DNA of 64,000 bases from Heliocidaris tuberculata (taxonomy: Eukaryota; Echinodermata; Echinoidea; Camarodonta; Echinometridae). This document shows positions 46,981-64,000 of this stretch, in pieces. Both the position numbers and the translations under genes were made by a program. Each line of letters opens with the position of its first letter. Within the stretch, counting starts at the first letter, position 1. The DNA lies in contig CM046833.1 in the NCBI GenBank assembly GCA_025618425.1, forward strand, positions 4,000,298-4,064,297, in the 5' to 3' direction. The notes under the pieces are model-generated. The model made no database searches. It saw only the letters and a list, made by a program, of their open reading frames with translations, and had not been told where the DNA came from.

Positions 46981-47522
46981 AGGGAAAGTCCACCCGGACT
47001 AAAAGTTGATTTTAAAAGAAGCAGAAAAATTAAAGAAACAGATCAGTGAAGGCTGAGCAGAATACGATAAGAAGTAAGAAAGTTAAGAATTTTTGAAGTT
47101 GTAATCAATGAAACACAAGTTGGCAACTCCGTGACGTATCTTGCGAGCTCCTCTCCCATTTGCCCTGTATCCCAAAAGTCATTAATTTCCATTTTCTCTA
47201 AGGAAAACATTCAAACATACATGCATCTTAGATATAATCACTGCTCATATGTTTTTACACAAAACCTGTATGAAACAAATCTATTCCTTCATCAGAAACT
47301 AAGAAAATTATTTTTTTTTTTGAAATTGTCTGTACTGAGCAAATGAGAGAGAAGCTCGCAAGATACGTCATGGAGTTGCCAATTTGGGTTCGAATGATTA
47401 CAACTTCAAAAAATCATAACTTTCTTATTTCTTATCAGATTTTGCTCAAACGTTTACTAAACTCTTTTTCTCATTCTTCTGCTTCTTTTAAAACCAACTT
47501 GTAATCAGGGTGGATTTTCCCT
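46981..47522. mobile_element. TTAA-flanked long-arm foldback element
   Basis: Starts AGGGAAAGTCCACCC after TTAA (46977-46980) and ends GGGTGGATTTTCCCT before TTAA (47523-47526). The arms extend inward about 180 bp (AAGCAGAAAAA, TTGAAGTTGTAATCA, GAGTTGCCAA, GACGTATCTTGCGAGC types), so the whole can form a long hairpin. No coding capacity. Confidence 0.8.
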
Positions 47523-47629
47523 TTAAGCAGAATGACCTACTTTATATTTAAGCCGTTCAACGACATAATCATAAATCATTCGGATGATCAAGCCAAAAAT
47601 AAGTTAGAGAGTCTCATTAGGTATAAGAA

Positions 47630-47682
47630 GGAGAGAGAGGGGGAGAGGGAAAGAGATCCCAAGAGAGCCCGAGAGAGAGAGG

Positions 47683-47748
<66 letters not shown>

Positions 47749-48008
47749 TAAAGAGGGGGGATACCATTTCCTCGTGAGATATGACCAGGGAGTTATCGCG
47801 GAACTAACACACACTATTTCATGAAAAATTGGAGAGAATGAAGAAAGGGTGGGGAGAGAGATGGCGAAAGAAATTGCGAGATTGAGAGGAAGAGAAAGAG
47901 AGAGAGAGTGAGAGAGAGGTAGAGAAGGAGAGAGAGAGAGGGGGAGAGGGAGAGAGAGAGAGAGGGAGAGGGGGAGAGAGAGGGGGGAGAGAGAGAGAGA
48001 GAGAGAAG
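47630..48008. repeat. Two (GA)n tracts
   Basis: GA-rich arrays at about 47630-47746 and 47880-48008, separated by unique sequence. Confidence 0.9.
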
Positions 48009-48053
48009 CAGGGAGGCAGGTTGACGTGGAGGACAGCCAATTAGAGCATCCCA

Positions 48054-48055
<2 letters not shown>

Positions 48056-48092
<37 letters not shown>
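48056..48092. repeat. (TA)n microsatellite
   Basis: About 18 TA units. Confidence 0.95.
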
Positions 48093-48094
<2 letters not shown>

Positions 48095-48362
48095 GACTTC
48101 AATCCATCTTTGACAAGAACACTTTGTGTATTGTGTGCTTACTAATTCAAATATTAGGGAGGGGTGGTAGGGGATATATTTCAGACCGCCGATGTATCGC
48201 CAAATATTTTCATCAAACCCATTAACCTTAAAATGTGTTATTCTTTGCATTGCCCCATCTCCGTTGAAATAACCTTCTACCACCGGGACTCTTGCCTATA
48301 TTCATTTCAATGTACATGTGAATGTGTACACGTATTCCCCTTTGGTTCACACGCTATTTCAT

Positions 48363-48484
48363 AAATGGATCATACCAAATGATCTTGTAAATATATCTTT
48401 TTATTCAAGGAGAATAACATGAGACTTTATTTAACACGTTTCTTTCCAATTTCCTATTTGCTACCCAAACTGCATACGAGCTAA
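48363..48484 (-). repeat. Element A fragment
   Basis: Same orientation as copy 1, matching about 985-1103 (CCAAATGATCT, CAAGGAGAA, AACATGAGACT and TTTCTTTCCAATTT). It is followed directly by an AAT-rich run to about 48560. Confidence 0.7.
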
Positions 48485-48562
48485 TAATAATAATGATGAT
48501 AATAATGATAATAATGATAATAATAGTAATAACAATAATGATGATAATAATAAATCATAAAT

Positions 48563-48615
48563 AATAATACCTGGGTAGAGGGTGGAAAATGTGGATTAAT
48601 ATCTTGCCAAAGGAC
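48563..48615 (-). repeat. Fragment related to the tRNA-derived SINE
   Basis: ACCTGGGTAGAGGGTGG... AATGTGGATTAATATCTTGCC parallels the body of the SINE at 62520-62790. Confidence 0.55.
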
Positions 48616-48828
48616 CACGTCACCTGTACGAATTACATTTCTTGATTTCTTGTTTTATCATCCGTCTCATCTCTCTCTCTCCATCTCATACACACGTTTC
48701 TCTTTCTCTCTCTCTTTCACACGCACTTACCTGTATCTACATTCCATATCCCCGCCCCCCTCTCTCTCACAAACTTAATGTGAATCTTTCTCCCCCTCTT
48801 TCTCTCTTTCTGTCATGTCTACATCAGT

Positions 48829-48829
48829 T

Positions 48830-48864
<35 letters not shown>

Positions 48865-48866
48865 TT
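48829..48866. repeat. (TTTA)n microsatellite
   Basis: About nine TTTA units. Confidence 0.95.
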
Positions 48867-50102
48867 GATTAATATTTCATCAGGGTAGCCCATTAAACAA
48901 AAGTTGATCTTCCATGGGGCCCTCTCTCACTCCGTTTTCTGCCTATCTCATTCTCCCTCTCTCTCTCTCTCTTTCTCAAATACACCCTACCCTCAGGCAT
49001 GTCTACGTTAGTACTATCCTTCAGATTTTCCTTGGTATAATCCTAGCTGACACAATGCCTGAGGAGCTTTCTTTCAAACACAAAAGTTTAATCAGTTATT
49101 CAAATACAAAAGTTTAATCAGTTATTCAAATACTCTGACAAGAAATAAAACGAAATAGATTCACAACGCATTTCATTTCAATACTTCAATAAGAGATTAC
49201 TTTTAAATAAGCTGCTCAAAATTTAAAATATTGCAAAAAATCTATATTCAGCCTCAGAAACATCACATCAATGAAAGTGGAAAACATATCTAGTGGACGA
49301 GTCTAAGGTATTTGGTCATTTGCTATCCCATACATTACCACCCCCCACCCCACCCCCGAAACAATATAAATGAAAATTAACATCGCAAAAGTTGTTTTAC
49401 CTGTTGGTCTGATTCAAGTTCTTGTAGAACTGTCATTTTTATAATTCATCAGGTGTACTAAAAACGCTGATGTTGTTTGTAACGTATAGGTGGAATATGT
49501 CTTGAACTTGCCCAGGCATATAGGACGGAGTTGAAATCAAATAGACATCCATAATTCTGACAATTCCACTTTTAAAGACACTACTGAATAAAGTCATGAC
49601 TGTTTTGAAAGACGTAATTAACACACATATATAAATAAAGAAACATCAATAATAATGCATGCTCGTAAAATGACGAGCGATATCTTACAATGAAATATAA
49701 TGTTTTAGATTAGCTCAAGGAACCTGTATTGTTTTATATGACCTCTTAGAGAAAAAAACCCCAAATCGGTGATTTGTAGCATTTAGCCGACATGTATTTC
49801 GAAATTATCAGACGTAATATTCTTTTGAAAACCAATCTACTTAATATGTGAAATTGTCTCAAGATCGACTATCTAAAATATATATCACCCTCTCCCATAT
49901 TCCTCTTTTAAGACAGCAACGACTAAAGCCCGACTCACATGAGTCGTCATTTGCTGACGTATGGACCTCTTCGGTGACTTGAAGGGACTTTTGTGCTTCA
50001 TGGAAGAGTGATATCGTTTAAAAAAAAGAGATTGCAAAATGAATCTATTGCAAACAATAGTTTTAATAACTGTTGTATAGGTTAAGTGCCTTCAATTGTA
50101 AT
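48867..50102. other. Intergenic, no gene seen
   Basis: One exact 26 bp tandem duplication occurs at about 49081-49133. No exon recognised. Confidence 0.4.
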
Positions 50103-50243
50103 CAGGGGAGCGTTTCATCAAGCGTTTTGTCAGTGATTTTACCGACAAGTTTGCTCTCAGCCAATCAGATGCAAGGATTTCAGTAGCTTATAACAGTTGT
50201 CTGTAAAAATCACTGACAAAACACTTGATGAAACGCTCCCCTG
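50103..50243. mobile_element. 141 bp MITE, CAGGGGAGCGTTTCATCAAG family
   Basis: Inverted ends that match for over 30 bp (CAGGGGAGCGTTTCATCAAG and near complement). Centre and length match the copy at 43436-43579. Confidence 0.9.
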
Positions 50244-51531
50244 TAAGACGCCTCGGGTGAGCCAGGCTTAACAAACGTAAATATCATTTCATAATAATTC
50301 ATGATATGCAAATCCGTATAAACATAAACCTAGCAGCTAGCATTATAAACCTTATTTGCCTTTCTTTATATCAACCATCGAAAGAGAAGAAGAACAGTAA
50401 AAATCACCTTGATTTTCCTTCAGGTTAGAAGTGAACAGGCTACGGCTAGATAGTTCATATTATGCAGTGACAGTATATGGAAATATGCAAACCGGTAATT
50501 GTAATTATCATGATTATCGTTAAGCAAACTTTATCCTCACTGTACCAGAAGCCTATCAAATTCATTTTATACATGTACAATGTATATCCGCGACGTAGGC
50601 GATCGGACGAAACAACGATGATATATTATTCCCACAATACATAGCGAGTTTGTTGACAATTGCGTAAACTAGGGCAAACAAAAAGGTCATGCGCGTGCAC
50701 TTGAAGACTGAATGACAAATACGCGCACTTTGCCGAGACGCACGCTCTTTATGACGTCACAATCAACATCGAAATATCAAGTGACATCACAAAACCTGCG
50801 TGTGCAGGGCCTCGATCTCCTAATAAAATCGTTAGCATTTGATTGTCATGATCATTTTTGTCAGTCCTCTACAGTCTAATACAGTCCTCTTATTTGCCTC
50901 TCAGCCTTTAAATTTCAATTTTAAAATGAGCTTTTAAAAAAAATTACCGTTTAGAAAACTCTTACTACTCTAAAATATCAAACGAGGCGATAGGGGGCCT
51001 ATATGTCATAAAATTGTTATTTTCAGCCGTACAGTGAATACAGTCCTCTTATTTTCTCTTAACTTTTGAACTTCATTAAACTTCAGTTTTGAAAATGTGC
51101 TTTTACAAATGACCGCACAAAAACACATTTCTTCTCTAAAATATCAAAATGTGCTGCACGTGCCGTCATTGACCATATGAGTGAGAGGGAGCCACGGAGC
51201 CATAGCTACTGTCTATGCAAGGAGCCGGGTACACCCTCTAATTGAGAGCCCAGGAAAAAAAAATCATTGGTTATTCATCTCGTTATCAATGATTCGAACA
51301 TTCCTTGTCGAACAGCAAGCTATGTGCAGCTTTGGTAATTCTTCAAAAACACGAGTTACTGGAGAGCGATAGTACGATAGACATTTGTGTTGCAAAACAT
51401 TTTTTTTTCTTCAAAGTAAAGGAACATATTTCAGCAACAAGATTTTATAGTGTATCTATGTAAGTAGGCCCTTTACACAACGTAAGGGAAAAAAAACACC
51501 AACTTTTTGATCACGTCTTTTTAAAGTGGCA
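50244..51531. other. Intergenic, downstream of the CARD gene
   Basis: No gene seen. A perfect CRE TGACGTCA lies at 50752-50759 in a locally CpG-richer patch. Confidence 0.4.
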
Positions 51532-52092
51532 TCAGTCTGTTTTCTCAAATATTTTTGCCAGTTGCGGTTGTTTAGCCCTGATGGCTAGTGATAAAGTCTT
51601 GTAGGCCTTGGGCCCCTTGCCCGAAAGCGAATCCACCATAATCCTTGCTTTGTCCACTTTGCTCGCACCTGCCCTGATTCTGTTACAATCATCACTGGAT
51701 AGGGCGCCCTCTCGCTTCATGTAATCCACAAGTTCTTCTGTCTGTATGTTGAGGATGAGCGAATCACGACGTTTTAAGACGCGGTTCTGCTCGAACTCGC
51801 CGTTCTGATTGTCGCCGCTGCAGACGGCGGTATCGTCCAGCTTGCGTACAACATCCGAGTACCGTTCGCGGAGCGCGTACCGGAAGTGCTGATAGGCCAT
51901 TGTGTCTTTGGTCATGATGAGGTTGAGGAGTCGCCGTGCGCGCTGCTGACGTGACTTCACCGCGTAGATCTTGTCCACTTCAAAGGACGTGAGGACCGTC
52001 CCGTTGAGGTAAAGACATACCTGCTCGGCGTCAATCTCCTCAATGATGAGGTCGGCATTCTGCTGGAGCTTCTCCTTGCACCGGATATCCAT
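51532..52092 (-). CDS. Tandem-CARD protein (death-fold adaptor)
   Basis: 186 residues starting at the ATG at 52092; the longer open frame needs a GTG. Two six-helix CARD-type domains follow each other. CARD 1 is about residues 5-85 (IIEEIDAEQVCLYLNGTVLT, RQQRARRLLNLI, AYQHFRYAL). CARD 2 is about 105-184 (LILNIQTEELVDYMKREGAL, DKARIMVDSL, KGPKAYKTLSLAI). The KGPKAY motif is typical of CARDs. There is no caspase, NACHT or kinase domain and no membrane segment, so it probably assembles with CARD-bearing caspases or sensors in the cytosol (inference). The 5' UTR appears spliced (acceptor-like CGTCCAGCAG before 52203). Coding DNA is GC-richer than its surroundings. An N-terminal coding exon upstream cannot be excluded. 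Confidence 0.9.
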   Translation of the reverse strand: MDIRCKEKLQQNADLIIEEIDAEQVCLYLNGTVLTSFEVDKIYAVKSRQQRARRLLNLIMTKDTMAYQHFRYALRERYSDVVRKLDDTAVCSGDNQNGEFEQNRVLKRRDSLILNIQTEELVDYMKREGALSSDDCNRIRAGASKVDKARIMVDSLSGKGPKAYKTLSLAIRAKQPQLAKIFEKTD

Positions 52093-52203
52093 CTTGTTTT
52101 GATATCTCCTCTTCACAATGATGGTCAGTCTTCACACTGATGGAGTCCCTCAGAGTTCAGGGTGATGCGACGTTTAACGGAGCTAGGAGAGGACCACAGT
52201 ACC

Positions 52204-53640
52204 TGCTGGACGAGAAATATACACAATTATAGGCAATGTTATGATAACAACAACATTATTGTTCATTCTAAATCAATATTTGGGGCAACGTGACAATAAT
52301 TCCTGCTCTTTTTCGTCATTGCTACATTCTCTCATCAGCCAAATATTTGTGTGTCACTGTTAAGCTAACACCACATTGTTTTTGAAAGGGTGGAAGTATT
52401 TGCGTAGGGGCGCAACATCGTCAAAAGAGCTGCCGTCTTCTCTGTTTCTAAAGTTTAGCGCATGATCAGTAAATTTTCATTGAAAAAAACAAAAAACAAA
52501 ACAAAACTGACAGGCATCTCGTGATGAATTTTGTATGCATTAGAGTTTTTTTTTAATAAAAAAATTACGTCGTTGAGGTATCAGGTCAATATGAAATATC
52601 TATCACTGACAGAGAGAGAGCACCTCGCGATGTTAAAATAATTATAAGGTTACGGACCTACGGTTGCTCAAACATTTGTAGCTTTAAACTTCCTATAATG
52701 AGGAGGAGTTGGGGGGATGCAGCCCCCTAATCGAAGCATTTCGTAAGCCACTAAGCCACCAGAGATACCCAAATAAAGTCGGGGGACACACGAGCATTTC
52801 ATTACCTATGAGAGGAGTAATGAGGAATACGTACAAAACGAGTTGTCTAAATTGATTTATATTAACGACATATCAAACATGCATTATCATGTCTTGAGGT
52901 AGCGTAGGCAATTGAGGGGCCCTGCCTGTAAGGGGGGGGGGGTGTACCATATTTTTTAAGCGGACGAAATGCGAGAGATGGACGTCAACTAGTGAGAAGA
53001 ATGTTTGGAAGGGAATATTTTCGTTTTCCTCTCACGCTGCTTCCCCATCTCCCTTTCTTTCACTATATTTTTCTTTCCCCCGTCATTCGATTGGGCACAC
53101 AGGGGCACGTTTTTATGAGGAGCGGGAGGGAGGGGGGGGGGGGGGGGGGAGATGGGGGATGCCCAAATATCAATTTACTAGTTTCTAATGAAAAAGAAGA
53201 AAATAAATTACATAAAATATTATTCTGTCATTAAATATTATCGGGCCCCCTTGATGTCCGCATATGAGTTGACAGCTGCCCAGATATTGGACCAAGGTAT
53301 TTTCAAAATTCTCAGAGGCCTCAGCCCTAATCGATCTCCCCATTGCGTCCTGTGCCCTTGCACCCCTCCCCCCGTAGCTACGCCACTAAGAAATGTACTT
53401 CTGTTCGAAATGCCCTACTTTAAATTATGCATTAACTGAATGTAACTCGGACCATCTTTGACTTACGTTACCCAAATCCTACGTCTGCATTCTGAGAGTG
53501 TTTCATCTAATTTCAATGTCTTAACTTTGTTTTATGCTAGAATTGGGGGATCCTTGAATCCGTGAATAGGCCAAGATATAAAAAGTCGTGGAAATTAGCC
53601 TCATGTTCTCCATGTTGAACGTACAATGATGACGAAACGA
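52204..53640. other. Intergenic upstream of the CARD gene
   Basis: No exon recognised. G tracts lie at about 52932-52941 and 53131-53149. Confidence 0.4.
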
Positions 53641-53861
<221 letters not shown>

Positions 53862-53869
53862 GCATTTAG

Positions 53870-54761
53870 TATTCTCTCTATAGCACAATCATTTTACAGC
53901 GTTAACAAGACAGCTTACTAATACTTAACATAACATTAATACAATTAATAATACAAAACATATCATTAATAGAAAATAAATAATACATAACATAGAATAG
54001 AAATTAGATTATTGAGCTTAAAGTTTGAAAATAATGGAATGGGTTTAACTATTCCGGAAAGAGATATGTTTTCAAAAATGTCTTAAATTGATCTGTGGAA
54101 TTGGCTGATTTTATGAAAGAGGGAATATTGTTCCATTGTTTGGACATGTTGGATGCAGTCACAGTAAATGCATGATCGCCAGCTTTGCTATATACGGGTT
54201 TGGTGGATGGTGAGAAGAAATGGGTCCCTAGTAGAGGATCGAAGATTAGGACGAGATGGGTTGTGAAATGTTATGCAATCTTTAATATACTGTATATGGG
54301 CATTTGGTCATGGAAAGCTTTAAAACAAACAATAATATCTTGAAGAGAATCCTTTCTTTTATGGGGTCATGACGTCGATCTAATCTAAATATGATGCAAG
54401 CTGCCCAGTTCAGTAAAGTTTGCAGCATCTTCAAGTGTACCTGAGGTACAGGTACACTTGAAAGGCAGTACTGTAATCTAATCTTGACAAAATATGACAA
54501 CGTACAAGTATCTTTAGTTAATATGTACTTCCTAATTTGTGATATGCTTTTTAGATGGAACCGAACAGACTTACATAATTGATAGCAGATAAGAAATAAA
54601 TATGCATGAAAAAGAATGTGTGTTTTCTTTTTTAAAAGAGGAACTTCAAAATAATCTAATGTCAATTTACACCAAACATGCTCACATGGACACGTGACAG
54701 AATATTTTGTTTTGCAGAAAATGTAAGGAGAAAATAAACAACGTTCTTTTTTCGTTGACAA
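53870..54761 (-). pseudogene. Decayed LINE reverse transcriptase C-terminus
   Basis: In minus-strand order: RLQYCLSSV...LQTLLNWAACIIF (54282-54761 frame), then RILFKILLFV, NPSRPNLRSS, and after a frameshift KAGDHAFTVTASNMSKQWNN and FKTFLKTYLF (about 54135-54040). These are the standard thumb and C-terminal blocks of CR1/L2-type LINEs. It is broken by at least one frameshift and lacks the catalytic palm. Confidence 0.85.
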
Positions 54762-54769
54762 TCATTCAC

Positions 54770-57200
<2,431 letters not shown>

Positions 57201-57208
57201 GTGCTGAC

Positions 57209-57222
57209 GTTACTATGGTTCC
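57209..57222 (+). promoter_or_regulatory. X-box-like RFX site upstream of CFAP91
   Basis: GTTACTATGGTTCC fits the left half of the X-box consensus RYYNYYATRRNRAC perfectly and misses two positions in the right half. It is 153 bp before the CFAP91 ATG, a usual place for RFX sites in ciliary genes. Confidence 0.4.
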
Positions 57223-57374
57223 CACACGGTAATCAAGATCTGATTGACGTCTCTGAACTGAACCTTTCATCGCATTAATTTCATCTGAAAGAGCAGGATA
57301 AATCTTTGAAATTCAATTTATTTGGAAGTAGAAATACAATTTAAACATAAATTTTGACAGGATAATTATCCAAG

Positions 57375-63017
<5,643 letters not shown>

Positions 63018-63028
63018 GTAAGATTTTA

Positions 63029-63470
63029 CATGATGATGGTGAATGGCTGCAATGGTTGCAATGGTGGTAAAGATGGGGATGGGGTTGTGGTGGTGATGAT
63101 GATGCCGATGATAATGATAGTGATGGTGATGGTGATGGTGGTAGTGGTTATGATGGTTGCGATGGTGGTAGTTATGATGATGATGATGGTGGTGGTGGTG
63201 GTGGTGGTAGTGGTAGTGGTAGTTGTGATGATGGTGGTGGTGGTAGTGGTAGTTGTGCTAATGGTTGTGATGGTGGTAGTGATGGTGGTGGTGGTGGTGG
63301 TAGTGATGGTGGTGGTGATGGTGGTAGTGGTAGTTGTGATGATGGTTGTGGTGATGGTGGTAGTGATGGCAGTAGTGGTAGTGGTGATGATGGTGGTGAT
63401 GGTTTTCATAATTGTGATGATAGGTGTACAGCTGTGATGGTGGTGACAGTAATGGTAATGGTGGTAATGA
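63029..63470. repeat. (GGT/GAT)n microsatellite in CFAP91 intron 7
   Basis: About 400 bp of GGT, GAT and GTA triplets; the Val/Met and Thr/Ile frames are artefacts. It starts only 12 bp after the exon 7 donor. Confidence 0.95.
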
Positions 63471-63678
63471 TAAGAGCTTTTGTTAATGATGATTTCAGTG
63501 ATGCTGGTTTTTGAGGTGTTGGTGATGATTTTACTGGTATTGGTATTGGTGTTGATTGTGATGGGAAAGGTGCCAGTGGCAGTTGATTCAACGGTGATGG
63601 GGCTAAATATAAAAAAGTGATGTTGCTAAAGACAAAAGCAATTTATATATTGAGCTTGCAAGGGTAATTATAGTTTAA

Positions 63679-64000
63679 TCCTTTTGTGACAAAAATTATT
63701 TAAGGTCAAAATTGATCACATTTCGCTCTTCAAATAGGCAACACTCATATTTTTCTTTTAGTGCTACATGGTTCTAATAAGATGATATGTCTTTGAAAAC
63801 AATATACATGGTTAGATTTGTAGAAAAGTTAAAAAATTGCCAATTTTGATCAAAACACAATGATTTTGAACCTCTCAATGTGTTACCAATTAAAACATTT
63901 TAAAGCTTATTCTCCTTAAAATTCCTCTCTTCAGATGCAGTATAGTCATGCAACAAAAACGGACACAGTATGTGCAGAAATTTTTGCTCTTTCTACTCAT
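63679..64000. mobile_element. piggyBac-like MITE, copy 3 (cut by window end)
   Basis: Begins after TTAA (63675-63678) with a mutated end TCCTTTTGTGAC, then follows copies 1 and 2 (TTTTCTTTTAGTGCTACATG and so on) to the window end. Confidence 0.85.

Noticed and set aside
52092..52116. GTG start eight codons upstream for the tandem-CARD protein
   Set aside because: The in-frame ATG at 52092 is adequate and animal genes rarely start at GTG.

Overview
This is a repeat-rich, intron-bearing animal nuclear contig. The gene content and repeat style point to an echinoderm, most likely a sea urchin; that is inference, because no species-specific marker was searched. Supporting points are a cilia gene (CFAP91) whose short exons have consistent GT-AG junction phases, a stand-alone tandem-CARD gene of a kind I associate with echinoderm innate immune expansions, and a seven-zinc-finger MEP-1-like regulator. 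The non-coding DNA has very dense microsatellites (AAT, AAG, CT, CAT), many poly-G/poly-C runs, and layers of short inverted-repeat transposons and LINE remnants.

Layout. 1-11.4 kb has no convincing gene. It holds nested TIR elements (a TTAA-flanked element carrying a piggyBac-like MITE; a 2.5 kb composite with a decayed LINE inside; a 1.07 kb GGGGAGAGCGGGG element; a hAT-like MITE with a perfect 8 bp duplication) and long microsatellites. 11.5-33.2 kb is one minus-strand gene. A possible promoter and 5' noncoding exon lie near 33.0-33.2 kb, a large coding exon at 29778-26671, a short one at 25963-25663 and a terminal one at 17586-15278. The three coding pieces join in phase to 1,905 codons of a seven-C2H2 nuclear protein resembling MEP-1. 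Its 8 kb last intron holds two abutting TTAA elements, a 5'-truncated LINE with an open reverse transcriptase frame, and a foldback structure. 33.3-43 kb is intergenic, with repeats and two GC-rich patches containing CRE sites. 43.03-45.55 kb (+) is a two-exon gene for a 566-residue Glu/Lys-rich protein with a Cys-Cys/basic tail. 45.6-51.5 kb is repeats. 51.53-52.09 kb (-) encodes two CARD domains. 52.2-57.2 kb holds a decayed LINE and simple repeats. 57.37-63.02 kb (+) carries the first seven exons of CFAP91, which continues past the window edge.

The genes do not form a pathway; they are ordinary neighbours in an animal genome (chromatin regulator, charged membrane-associated protein, death-fold adaptor, ciliary axoneme protein). 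The richest signal is in the mobile DNA. In-window comparison of filled and empty copies proves a TTAA-targeting insertion. Poly-G/poly-C runs sit at several transposon ends. Two copies of one LINE show the same 3' end, with a stem-loop in its 3' UTR.
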